From an uncultured Clostridia bacterium (GTDB lineage Bacteria > Bacillota > Clostridia > Oscillospirales > Ruminococcaceae), in the NCBI GenBank assembly GCA_944387885.1, contig CALXGR010000017.1, positions 1 to 43,209 on the forward strand: DNA of 43,209 nucleotides. Reading direction: 5' to 3'. Of the stretch, positions 14,947-22,892 are shown piece after piece. Numbering within the stretch: the stretch's first letter is position 1; every line of letters starts with the position of its first letter. The notes beneath the pieces were generated by a model. That model did no database searches, had not been told where the DNA came from, and saw only the letters and a program-made list of their open reading frames with translations. The position numbers and the translations under genes were made by a program.

Positions 14947-15795
14947 TTATCCCTTGACGGCACCGGCCACGACCCCTTCAATGATGTACTTCTGGCAGAC
15001 CAGATAAAGGGCGACCACCGGCAGAACGGTGAGCATGATGCAGGCCATCATGGGGCCCATTTCCACCTTGCCGTAGCTGCCCCGGAAATACTGGATGGCC
15101 ATGGGGATGGTCCGGTAGGACTTGATGTCCAGCACCAGGGTGGGAAGCAGATAGTCGTTCCAGACCCACATGACTTCCAGAATGGCGGTGGAGATCATGG
15201 TGGGCTTGAGGATGGGGCAGACCACCTTGAAGAAAATCTGAAGGGGGTTGCACCCGTCGATCATGGCGGCCTCCTCAATTTCCACCGGCATGGATTTCAT
15301 GAATCCGGTGAACATAAAGACGGCCAGACCGGCGCCGAAGCCCAGGTAGATGATGCAGATGTTGTAGGGGTTGTTCAGCTTGAGGGTATCGGCGGTCTTG
15401 GCCAGGGTGAACATGACCATCTGGAAGGGGACCACCATGCTGAACACACAGAGATAATACATGGCGCTGGACAGCTTGCCCTTTACCCGGGTGATGAACC
15501 AGGCGCACATGGAACAGCAAAGGAGGATAAGGAAAACCGAGGAGACCGAGATGAACAGGCTGTACCAGAAGGACTGCAGAAAGTTCATGGAGGTAATGCC
15601 GGTGATGTAGTTCTGGAACTTTACAAAGGTCTCGGCGGTGGGCAGCTGGAACACCGTGGCGGTGGTGATGGCCCGTTCGGTTTTCAGGGAGTTGATCAGA
15701 ATCAGAAAGATGGGGTAAACGTAGGCGATGCAGAGCAGGCCCAGCAGGACCGAAAGCACAGCGTTTATCCGGCGGGTCATTTTACTGGCACTCAT
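14947..15795 (-). CDS. sugar ABC transporter permease (MalG type)
   Basis: A 282-residue inner-membrane permease of the carbohydrate uptake transporter-1 family. About six hydrophobic helices are visible. The EAA loop that docks the ATPase is EEAAMIDGCNPLQIFFKVVCP. The start ATG overlaps the stop of the preceding permease (TAATG), a sign of translational coupling; the longer frame upstream is not membrane-like. No ATPase gene is present in the operon, as is common when a shared MsmK/MalK-type ATPase elsewhere serves several sugar systems. Confidence 0.93.
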   Translation of the reverse strand: MSASKMTRRINAVLSVLLGLLCIAYVYPIFLILINSLKTERAITTATVFQLPTAETFVKFQNYITGITSMNFLQSFWYSLFISVSSVFLILLCCSMCAWFITRVKGKLSSAMYYLCVFSMVVPFQMVMFTLAKTADTLKLNNPYNICIIYLGFGAGLAVFMFTGFMKSMPVEIEEAAMIDGCNPLQIFFKVVCPILKPTMISTAILEVMWVWNDYLLPTLVLDIKSYRTIPMAIQYFRGSYGKVEMGPMMACIMLTVLPVVALYLVCQKYIIEGVVAGAVKG

Positions 15796-16646
15796 TACTG
15801 CTGCACCTCCTTGGAACGGGTAATACGAAGCTGGACCAGAGCGATGACCACCACGGCCAGGAAGAAGACCACGGCCTTGGCCTGGCCGATGCCCTTCCAC
15901 TGGGGCCCGCTGCGGGCGTAGAAGGTATCGTAGATGTTGTAGGCCAGCATCATGGTGGACTTGGCGGGTTCGCCTCCGGTCAGGGACAGGTTCTGGTCAA
16001 AGAGCTTGAAGGAGTTGGTCAGGGTGAGGAAGGTGCAGATGGTAATGCTGGGCATGACCATGGGAATCTTCACCTTGGTCAGGATCTGACGGGAGTTGGC
16101 CCCGTCGATTTTGGCGGCCTCGATCAGGTCGGGGGGAACGTTCTGAAGTCCCGCAATGTAGATGATCATCATGTAGCCAATCTGCTGCCAGCACATAAGG
16201 ATGATCAGGCCCCAGAAACCGTAGGTGGCGTTCAGGGTGATCAGGGGCTTGCCCAGAATGGTCAGGATACCGTTGAAGAGGGTCTGCCAGATGTAGCCCA
16301 GCACCACGCCGCCGATCAGGTTGGGCATGAAGTAGACGGTGCGGAACAGGTTGGTCCCCTTGATGTGCCGGGTGAGAAGGAGGGCAAGCCCGAACCCGCA
16401 CAGGTTGATGAGGACGGTGGAGACAATGGTGAAAGCAGCGGTAAATACGAATGCGTGGGTGAAGGTGTTGTCGGCCCAGACGCTGATATAGTTCTGGATG
16501 CCCACAAAGGTTACTTTATTGACGGTGATGAATTGGCAGAAAGAAAGTCCGATCCCCCAGATAAAGGGCCAGATAAAGCCGATGATAAAGGCCGCCAGAG
16601 TGGGGAGAACGAAGATGGGCCAGAATTTTCGGATGGATTTTTCCAT
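15795..16646 (-). CDS. sugar ABC transporter permease (MalF type)
   Basis: A 283-residue permease, partner of the MalG-type protein immediately downstream. Six helices are visible, starting with FWPIFVLPTLAAFIIGFIWP. The EAA loop is IEAAKIDGANSRQILTKVKI. It is separated from the binding-protein gene by an intercistronic stem-loop, which usually sets a higher level of binding protein than permeases. The long periplasmic loop of enterobacterial MalF is absent, as is normal in Firmicutes. Confidence 0.93.
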   Translation of the reverse strand: MEKSIRKFWPIFVLPTLAAFIIGFIWPFIWGIGLSFCQFITVNKVTFVGIQNYISVWADNTFTHAFVFTAAFTIVSTVLINLCGFGLALLLTRHIKGTNLFRTVYFMPNLIGGVVLGYIWQTLFNGILTILGKPLITLNATYGFWGLIILMCWQQIGYMMIIYIAGLQNVPPDLIEAAKIDGANSRQILTKVKIPMVMPSITICTFLTLTNSFKLFDQNLSLTGGEPAKSTMMLAYNIYDTFYARSGPQWKGIGQAKAVVFFLAVVVIALVQLRITRSKEVQQ

Positions 16647-16668
16647 AACATCATTCCCTATTTTTTGT

Positions 16669-16712
16669 AAAAAAAGCGGGAGGGGTGGGCGACATTCGCC
16701 CGCCCCTCCCGC
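16669..16712 (-). terminator. intercistronic terminator after the binding-protein gene
   Basis: GCGGGAGGGG and CCCCTCCCGC pair, with an inner GGGCG/CGCCC helix, followed on the minus strand by seven T residues. It sits between the binding-protein and permease genes and probably acts as a leaky terminator. Confidence 0.85.
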
Positions 16713-16748
16713 ATGGTGTTACCCTTGTGTTGGGTTGGTGTACAGGGA

Positions 16749-18080
16749 TCAGCCGGCAGTTGCGCTGAGAGCAACTTCAGAAGCCCAGCCGTCCACAAAG
16801 GCGGTCACAACGCCGTCCCAGTCACCGGTGCCGGCGGCATAAGCGGTGAGGGCAGAGCCAACGCCGTTCTTCCAGTTCTCGGAAGGCATGGTGGTGAAGG
16901 TCCAGGCTACGGGAACCTTGCCGGCGGCGGTCATCTCGCTGTCCTGCTTTACGAACAGGTTGGTGGACTCGGCAGCGCCCTTGAAGGGGATGACAAAGCC
17001 CATCTCGTTGGCCAGGGCAGCGGTGCCTTCCTCGGAGGTGACACACCAGGTCAGGAAGTCCAGAGTAGCCTGGATATCTTCTTCGGGAGCAGCGTTGTTG
17101 ATGCACCAGTAGTTCTCGCAGCCGGTGCACAGGCCCTGGTTGGCCTCGTCGCCTACGCCGATGTAGATGGGGATCATGGCCAGCTGATCGTCGGTGAAGC
17201 CGTTCTCACCGGTCAGGTTGACATACTCCCAGGAGCCGTTCTGATAGAAGACGGCTTCCCCTGCCAGGAACTCGTTCCGGCTGTCGTCGCCGGTCTTGCC
17301 GGCCAGCTGGGTGGGATCGCAGGTGGAGTTGTTGATGTACAGGTCAAAGATGTTCTTGTAGTTGTCCAGGTAGGTGCCCTTGATGGCATCGGTGGAGGTG
17401 ATGCCGTCTGCCTGGTACTCAAAGTAGATGGGCAGGTTGGCCAGGTGGGTCTTGTAACGCCAGTCGGAGGAACCGTCCATACCGGCGGAGGTGAAGGCTG
17501 CGAAGCCCAGCTCATCCTGACGGGCGGTGATGTCTTCGGCCACCTTCTTCAGGCTCTCGAAGCTGTTGATGTCCTCGATGGTGTAGCCGGCCTGCTCCAG
17601 CAGGTCCTTGTTGACGATGAGGCCGTAGGACTCGATGACGTAGCCAACGCCCAGGGTGGCGTCCCCGTCCTTCAGGGCATAAGCGTCGCTGGTCAGTTCA
17701 GAGACCAGGTCGGTGCCGGTCAGGTCGTAGCAGTAGTCCTTCCAGTTGGCCAGGCCTACAGGTCCGTTCACCTGGAACAGGGTGGGAGCGTCGCTCTTGG
17801 CCATCTCGCTCATAAGGGTGGTCTCGTACTCACCGGAAGCGGCGGTAACAACGGTTACAGGAACACCGGTCTCGGCGGTGTAGGCAGCGGCCAGATCCTG
17901 CCACTGCTGATCCTGTTCGGGCTTGAAGTTCAGGTAGTAAACCTTTCCGGTAGCCCCGGTGCTGGCTGCCTCGCCGGAAGCGTCATCGGTGGTGGCAGGA
18001 GCGGAAGAACCGCAGCCAACCAGCAGAGCAGCTGCCATGGCGCAGACGATGAGCAGAGAGATGATCTTCTTTGCATTCAT
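16749..18080 (-). CDS. sugar ABC transporter substrate-binding lipoprotein
   Basis: A 443-residue extracytoplasmic solute-binding protein (cluster 1, maltose/oligosaccharide type). The signal peptide ends in a lipobox (AALLVGC, Cys at about 22). Typical features are the DLAAAYTAETGVPVTVVTAA strand-helix near the N-terminus, FQVNGPVGLANWK and, later, FLAGEAVFYQNGSWEY. Start at ATG 18080 has AAGGAGG and begins the signal peptide; the open frame extends upstream without meaning. First gene of the operon binding protein, permease, permease, lacI, malQ. The presence of malQ suggests a malto-oligosaccharide ligand. Confidence 0.94.
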   Translation of the reverse strand: MNAKKIISLLIVCAMAAALLVGCGSSAPATTDDASGEAASTGATGKVYYLNFKPEQDQQWQDLAAAYTAETGVPVTVVTAASGEYETTLMSEMAKSDAPTLFQVNGPVGLANWKDYCYDLTGTDLVSELTSDAYALKDGDATLGVGYVIESYGLIVNKDLLEQAGYTIEDINSFESLKKVAEDITARQDELGFAAFTSAGMDGSSDWRYKTHLANLPIYFEYQADGITSTDAIKGTYLDNYKNIFDLYINNSTCDPTQLAGKTGDDSRNEFLAGEAVFYQNGSWEYVNLTGENGFTDDQLAMIPIYIGVGDEANQGLCTGCENYWCINNAAPEEDIQATLDFLTWCVTSEEGTAALANEMGFVIPFKGAAESTNLFVKQDSEMTAAGKVPVAWTFTTMPSENWKNGVGSALTAYAAGTGDWDGVVTAFVDGWASEVALSATAG

Positions 18081-18133
18081 AACTGTTTTCCTCCTTAAAA
18101 AATATGCCTTCCACAGGCATGGTCCTTGGTTGG

Positions 18134-18195
18134 GGTTGGAAATGTTTCCAACCGGATTATGCTCCAATAATGCACCATTTCCACTAAAATTTCAA
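18134..18195 (-). promoter_or_regulatory. promoter and LacI-type operator of the sugar ABC operon
   Basis: On the minus strand TTGAAA (18195-18190) and CATTAT (18172-18167) are 17 bases apart. Just downstream, 18134-18153 is a 20-bp palindrome with 9-bp perfect arms (GGTTGGAAA/TTTCCAACC), placed where a repressor would block the start of transcription. Confidence 0.7.
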
Positions 18196-18321
18196 GTATT
18201 ATATTAAAATTTTAATGAACTTTGTTTTAAATCACAACCTTGAACCCCGGTTTTTGTGCAGTATTTTCTCTTTTGGAGCAAAAACCGTTGGAATCGTTTC
18301 TTTTTTGTAATCTTTTGGAAG

Positions 18322-18357
18322 AAAAGAAAAAGCACCGGCGGAAGATTCCGCCGGTGC
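18322..18357 (-). terminator. terminator of the second lacI gene
   Basis: GCACCGGCGGAA and TTCCGCCGGTGC form a perfect 12-bp stem; on the minus strand TTTTTCTTTTC follows. It lies 11 bases past the stop. Confidence 0.9.
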
Positions 18358-18368
18358 CAAAAGGGATT

Positions 18369-19412
18369 TTATTGGGGAGAACCCTTGTTTTCCAAAAGAT
18401 TTTTCACCGAAGTTCCCGGGTGAAGGGAACAGTTCACCGTCACAGGGGCGCATTGGGCATCGGGGTTTTCGATCAGTTCCAGAAGGAGGGAAGCGGCCTG
18501 CCAGCCCATCTCCTCCTCGTGCTGTTCAATGTGGGCAAAATCGTTTCCGCCCACGCTGGCCCATTCCGGGGAACCGATCAGAATGATGGAGATGTCCTCC
18601 CCGATTTTCAGCCCCTGCTGGCTGAGATACCGGACCCCGCCCTTGGCCTGGATGTTGTTGGCAAAGAGGATGGCGGTGATATCCGGGTGGCTTTCCAGGG
18701 TCTCCTGTGTCATCCGATATCCGCTTTCGTCGGACAGAACGTCCAGCCGGCAGATCCGTTCCTGGGGAGGGATCCCGTACCGGGTCATGGCATCCTGAAA
18801 CCCGTCCAACCGCTGTTCCAGGTCGGGAACGCTGGAATTCCAGTCCAGGAAGGCAATTTTCCGGTGGCCCATTTTGAGAAGATATTCCGCAGCCATGTAA
18901 CCGCACTGGTAGTTGCTGAAGGTGACCAGGGGATATTCCTCCACCCCGGGCATGGAACGGTCCACCAGAACCAGGGGGACCCCCAGCCGCCGCACCTGGC
19001 TGGTGTTCTCCTTTCCGGCGGTGGTGGGGGAAATGATGTATCCGTCCACCCGGTGCTGGGCCATCCGGTTCACAATTTCCCCCTCCCGCTTGGGGTCGTC
19101 GAAGGTGTTGCAGATGCTGAGGATGTATCCCTTCTGGTCGGCCACTGCCTCAATGGCCACCACGATCCGGGTAAAGAACTGGTTGGAAAACTGGGGGACC
19201 AGCACTGCAATGATCCCTCTCTTTTTCCCCCGCAGGCTGCTGGCGGCGCTGCTCTTTACATAACCCAGCTCCTCCACCGCCTGCATGACCCGCCGGCGCA
19301 TATCGTCGCTGATGTACCGGCCTTCCTTCCCGCTGAGCACATAGGAGACCGTGCCGGCAGTGGTGCCTGCCAGCTTGGCAACGTCTTTCAAAGTGGCGTA
19401 GTGCTGGGCCAT
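18369..19412 (-). CDS. LacI-family regulator, divergent from the TRAP operon
   Basis: A 347-residue LacI/GalR regulator. Residues 4-55 hold the DNA-binding domain (ATLKDVAKLAGTTAGTVSYV, LSGKEGRYISDDMR, SSAASSLRGKK) and the rest a sugar-binding-like effector domain (GIIAVLVPQFSNQFF ... DISIILIGSPEWA). ATG 19412 follows GAGGTGAT and starts the usual N-terminus; the frame upstream is AT-rich non-coding. Its own promoter (TTGACG, 17 bases, TATACT on the minus strand) is at 19508-19480. A LacI-type palindrome sits just past the -10 box of the divergent TRAP promoter, so control of that operon is likely. The effector is unknown. Confidence 0.92.
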   Translation of the reverse strand: MAQHYATLKDVAKLAGTTAGTVSYVLSGKEGRYISDDMRRRVMQAVEELGYVKSSAASSLRGKKRGIIAVLVPQFSNQFFTRIVVAIEAVADQKGYILSICNTFDDPKREGEIVNRMAQHRVDGYIISPTTAGKENTSQVRRLGVPLVLVDRSMPGVEEYPLVTFSNYQCGYMAAEYLLKMGHRKIAFLDWNSSVPDLEQRLDGFQDAMTRYGIPPQERICRLDVLSDESGYRMTQETLESHPDITAILFANNIQAKGGVRYLSQQGLKIGEDISIILIGSPEWASVGGNDFAHIEQHEEEMGWQAASLLLELIENPDAQCAPVTVNCSLHPGTSVKNLLENKGSPQ

Positions 19413-19479
19413 TTTATCACCTCGAAAAAAAGCGGCAGACCGAAAAAAATCAGGACTGCTGCGGATTTTTGATAGTTCC

Positions 19480-19508
19480 AGTATAAAAGATAGATTCGGC
19501 CCCGTCAA
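19480..19508 (-). promoter_or_regulatory. promoter of the divergent lacI gene
   Basis: TTGACG (19508-19503) and TATACT (19485-19480) on the minus strand, 17-base spacer. Confidence 0.75.
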
Positions 19509-19613
19509 CCAAATTGCAGTTTTTTTGCCCATTTTTTGCCTATGGGAAATGCACAAAAAACACAAAAAAATATATAAAAGCTGCTGAAAACTGGAAAGAT
19601 TGACAAAAAATTA

Positions 19614-19666
19614 TTGACAAAGGGAAAGGAGGCAAATATACTGAAAGCAAACAAGCAAACGATTGC
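19614..19666 (+). promoter_or_regulatory. promoter and LacI-type operator of the TRAP operon
   Basis: TTGACA (19614-19619) and TATACT (19637-19642) are 17 bases apart. Thirteen bases further, GCAAACGATTGC (19655-19666) is a CG-centred near-palindrome of the form bound by LacI-family repressors, overlapping the expected start region. About 220 bases of 5' leader follow before dctP. Confidence 0.75.
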
Positions 19667-19888
19667 CTATTTTCTGGGCCGCCTTTTCCTCTCCCCCTTC
19701 TTTTCCTCCGGGGAGGGGAGGGCACCCGGGAAAACCCAATGTTCTCAGAGTGAAATTCAAATAAGATCCATCAGAGAAAGGAGGTATGAAAACCAGGTCC
19801 GGGCCCCGGAAGGTCGAGCTGATCCGGACCCACAGAATCCAAAAAGAAGGGGACTTCCCCGAAAGCCAACATCTGAAAGGAGATCAAC
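19667..19888 (+). other. structured 5' leader of the TRAP operon
   Basis: Between the operator and dctP lie about 220 untranslated bases with a perfect GGTCCGG/CCGGACC stem (19796-19830) and a small GGGG-ACTT-CCCC stem near 19853. An ATG at 19786 sits directly against AGGAGGT, too close for efficient starting, and its frame runs into dctP out of frame. No known riboswitch was recognised. Confidence 0.4.
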
Positions 19889-20941
19889 ATGAAAAAACTG
19901 TTAGCCCTGGTCCTGGCACTGGTCATGGTTTTGTCCCTGGCCGCCTGCGGACAGACTGCCGGCACCGATACCGCCGGAACCGACGCTGCCGACAGCGGCG
20001 AGACTGCTGCTGCCGATAACACTACCTATGAACTCCGCTGCTCCACCAACCTGGCAGCCAACTCCACCGTAGGCCAGGCTCTGGCAAAGTTCGCCGAGCT
20101 GGTCAACGAGAAGTCTGAAGGCCGTATCAACTGCACCGCCAACTTCGGCTCCGAGCTGGGCAGCCAGTCCGAGCAGGTAGCCATGGCCCAGGCAGGCGAC
20201 CTGGAAATGGTCTGTGCCGCCCCCGGCACCGGCCCCGGTGCCTACGAAGGCTGCGAGCAGCTTATGCTGTTCGAGTTCCCCTTCCTGTTCAAGGATAACG
20301 ACCATTACCGCCGGGTCATGAAGGACCAGGCTGTTCTGGATTACATGAACGAAGTGGTTGCTCCCATCGGCTTCACCGCCATGTCCGGCCAGTCCCAGGG
20401 TTCCCGTGATATGCTCACCAACGTGCCCGTCAACAGCCTGGCTGATATGGAAGACCTGATCATGCGGGGCCCCAACGCTGTGTATATTTCCATGTTTGAG
20501 TCCCTGGGCGCCGCCGGCATCACCATGGACTGGAATGACATCTACACCGCCATGAGCCAGAACGTCTGCAATGGCTGCGAAGGCTCTCCCAGCTCCCTCC
20601 ATGCTTCCGCTCTGGAAGACAACGGCAAGTACCTGGCCATCACCAACCACATCATCGCCTGCACCTACTACTTCTTCAACACCGAATGGCTGGAGTCTCT
20701 CCCTGAGGACCTCCAGGCTGTGGTGAAGGAAGCTGCCGACGAGGCTCAGGCCTACCAGGAAGAGATCGACGATGCTGACCAGGAGGCTGCTCTCCAGGCC
20801 ATGAAGGACAACGGCGTTACCGTTACCGAGATCCAGGATATCGATGCCTGGAAGGAAGCCTGCGCTCCCATGACCGAGGAATACCTGTCCAAGGGCGAAG
20901 GCTGGCAGGCTTTCTACGACCTGCTCACCGCAGTGGAATAA
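19889..20941 (+). CDS. TRAP transporter substrate-binding lipoprotein (DctP family)
   Basis: A 350-residue extracytoplasmic binding protein of the DctP/TAXI-like TRAP class, which captures organic or sugar acids for sodium-driven uptake. The signal peptide ends in LSLAAC (lipobox Cys at about 20), followed by a Thr/Asp/Ala linker. The mature domain has LAANSTVGQALAKFAELV, NFGSELGSQSEQVAMAQAGD (typical of DctP) and a late MSQNVCNGCEGSPSSLHA helix-hinge region with conserved ligand contacts. AAGGAGATCAAC precedes the ATG. First gene of a five-gene operon; a stem-loop after it should lower expression of the membrane subunits. Two sugar-type dehydrogenases downstream suggest a sugar acid or polyol-derived acid as ligand. 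Confidence 0.93.
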   Translation: MKKLLALVLALVMVLSLAACGQTAGTDTAGTDAADSGETAAADNTTYELRCSTNLAANSTVGQALAKFAELVNEKSEGRINCTANFGSELGSQSEQVAMAQAGDLEMVCAAPGTGPGAYEGCEQLMLFEFPFLFKDNDHYRRVMKDQAVLDYMNEVVAPIGFTAMSGQSQGSRDMLTNVPVNSLADMEDLIMRGPNAVYISMFESLGAAGITMDWNDIYTAMSQNVCNGCEGSPSSLHASALEDNGKYLAITNHIIACTYYFFNTEWLESLPEDLQAVVKEAADEAQAYQEEIDDADQEAALQAMKDNGVTVTEIQDIDAWKEACAPMTEEYLSKGEGWQAFYDLLTAVE

Positions 20942-20982
20942 AAATCCCTGCCATACAGGAATCGGAACAATAGCGGTTTGGT

Positions 20983-21023
20983 CCGGGCTGCCGGCTGTAT
21001 CAGGCCGGCGGCCCGGCTTTTTT
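20983..21023 (+). terminator. intercistronic terminator after dctP-like gene
   Basis: CCGGGCTGCCGGC pairs with GCCGGCGGCCCGG (one wobble), followed by CTTTTTT. It lies between the binding-protein and small-permease genes, like the arrangement in the sugar ABC operon. Confidence 0.85.
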
Positions 21024-21049
21024 AGGGAACTTTTTTCGGGAGGTTAATT

Positions 21050-21577
21050 GTGAAAAAACTGGAAAAAGTGGATAAGGTTCTGAACGGGATTCGGATCGCT
21101 GCCCTGGTGGGCATCCTTTCCGCCTGCATTATCATGTGCCTTACCAACATTATTCTGCGGTATATTGTCCGGGGCGTGCCCTCCATGCGGCCCTTCCCCT
21201 GGGTCAACGAGCTGATGCAGATGGGCGCGGTCTGGATCGCTTTCCTGGCAGCCGGATTGGGCGTAAAGAGCAATGCTCATGTCAGCCTGGAGACACTGGT
21301 CAGCAATCATCTGCCCCCCAAGGTGGCCAAGGGCCTGAAAAAGATCGCCCAGGTGGTGGTGCTCATCACCCTGGTGGTCCTGATCGTGGTGGGCATCCAG
21401 GTCACCATGGACCAGAGCCGGAGCTATCTGCAAAATCTCCATATCTCCAACGCCTGGTTCTATGCAGCTATCCCGGTAGGATGCTTCTACCTGTTCTACG
21501 ATTATCTGCTCATCTTCATCTTCGGCAAGCATCCCTTTGTCAAGGAAGATGAAGGGACCGCCGGCGGCGCTTTTTAA
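21050..21577 (+). CDS. TRAP transporter small permease (DctQ family)
   Basis: A 175-residue membrane protein with four hydrophobic helices (about 17-38, 60-80, 98-118, 138-160). The second contains the family's WVNELMQMGAVWIAFLAA signature with conserved polar residues. Start is GTG 21050 after GGGAGG. It forms the membrane complex with the large permease encoded 17 bases downstream. Confidence 0.93.
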   Translation: MKKLEKVDKVLNGIRIAALVGILSACIIMCLTNIILRYIVRGVPSMRPFPWVNELMQMGAVWIAFLAAGLGVKSNAHVSLETLVSNHLPPKVAKGLKKIAQVVVLITLVVLIVVGIQVTMDQSRSYLQNLHISNAWFYAAIPVGCFYLFYDYLLIFIFGKHPFVKEDEGTAGGAF

Positions 21578-21593
21578 AAGGAGGATATAGTCT

Positions 21594-22877
21594 ATGTTAA
21601 TGACCCTTTTGATCTTCCTGGTCCTGCTGGTCTTTATCTTTTTGGGATTCCCCATCTTTATGGCCCTGCTGATTACAGGAATCATCTTCATTGTCTCGGA
21701 AGGCAACTCCATGAGCCTTACCATCATCAAGATGTTCGGCAGTGTGAACAGCCTTTCCCTTCTGGCCATCCCCTTCTTTGTGACGGCGGGCAACATTATC
21801 ATGAAGGCCAAAATCACCGATAAGCTGGTAAACTTTGCAGATGCGGCAGTAGGCTTCCTTCCCGGCGGCCTGGGCCATGTGAATGTGCTTACCTCCATGA
21901 TTTTCGGCGGCATCCAGGGCTCCGGCTGTGCCGACGCTGCCGCCATCGGCGGAATGCTCATCCCCGCCATGGAAAAGCAGGGATACGATAAGGACTACTC
22001 GGTGGCAGTTACCGCCGGTTCCTCCATGCTTTCCCCCATTATCCCTCCCAGCATTGCCATGATCCTCTACGCCTACTACACCGAAGTGCCCATCGGACGG
22101 ATGTTCATGGGCGGCCTGGGCCCCGGCATCCTGCTGGGCCTGCTCCAGATGGGCGTGGTCTACATGGAATACAAACTCCGGAAGTATGATATTCCCCGGA
22201 CCAGGTTCTCCATCAAGAACCTGCTGGTCACCGGCTGGCATTCCCTGGGCGCTCTCCTTATGCCTTTCATCATCCTGTCCGGTATCTGCTTCGGCATCGT
22301 TACCCCCACCGAGTCCGGCGTTCTGGCCATCCTCTACGGCCTGTTCTACGGATTTGTCATTACCAAGAGCCTGAAAGTCCGGGATATCCCCGGCATCCTG
22401 GTGGAATCCGCCATCACTACCGCCGTGGTGTATATGACCATCGCCGGTGCAGGCGTTCTCTCCAATGTGCTGGTGCGGCTCCACTTCCAGACTGAGGTCC
22501 AGGATTTCGCCATCAATGTGCTGGGCAATCCCATCCTGGTGGTCATCTTCCTCTTTATCGTATTTATTATCCTGGGCATGTTCCTGGATCCCACCGTTAT
22601 CATTGCCATGTTTGCCGCCACCGTGCTGGCCATCGGCAACGCTTTCGGTTTCGACCCCATCCACTTCGGTGTGATCATGGTCATCATCATGCAGCTGGGC
22701 GCCATCACTCCTCCCGTGGGAACCTTCCTCTTTATCTCCTGCGGTGTGGCACATCTGCCCATGGAAAAATCCATCAAGCCCCTGCTGCCTTACATTGCCA
22801 CCGTTATCATCGCCACCGTGCTGGCTTTGATTTTCCCCGGTATCGTTACCTGGCTGCCCAATATGATTTACGGATAA
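21594..22877 (+). CDS. TRAP transporter large permease (DctM family)
   Basis: A 427-residue permease with about twelve membrane segments. Family marks are GFPIFMALLITGI near the N-terminus, FGGIQGSGCADAAAIGGMLIPAM, SPIIPPSIAMILYA and QLGAITPPVGTFLF, which contribute to the sodium and substrate path. AAAGGAGGATA lies 8 bases before the ATG. Together with the DctP- and DctQ-like proteins it makes a complete TRAP system. Confidence 0.95.
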   Translation: MLMTLLIFLVLLVFIFLGFPIFMALLITGIIFIVSEGNSMSLTIIKMFGSVNSLSLLAIPFFVTAGNIIMKAKITDKLVNFADAAVGFLPGGLGHVNVLTSMIFGGIQGSGCADAAAIGGMLIPAMEKQGYDKDYSVAVTAGSSMLSPIIPPSIAMILYAYYTEVPIGRMFMGGLGPGILLGLLQMGVVYMEYKLRKYDIPRTRFSIKNLLVTGWHSLGALLMPFIILSGICFGIVTPTESGVLAILYGLFYGFVITKSLKVRDIPGILVESAITTAVVYMTIAGAGVLSNVLVRLHFQTEVQDFAINVLGNPILVVIFLFIVFIILGMFLDPTVIIAMFAATVLAIGNAFGFDPIHFGVIMVIIMQLGAITPPVGTFLFISCGVAHLPMEKSIKPLLPYIATVIIATVLALIFPGIVTWLPNMIYG

Positions 22878-22892
22878 CAGGGGGTTGTAAGA

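Noticed and set aside
13783..15921. 712-codon plus-strand frame opposite lacI and the permeases
   Set aside because: Antisense to three clearly recognised genes; no ribosome site or domain.
19786..20019. Possible leader peptide before dctP
   Set aside because: AGGAGGT touches the ATG, leaving no spacing, and the frame runs out of phase into dctP with an Arg/Cys-rich shadow sequence.
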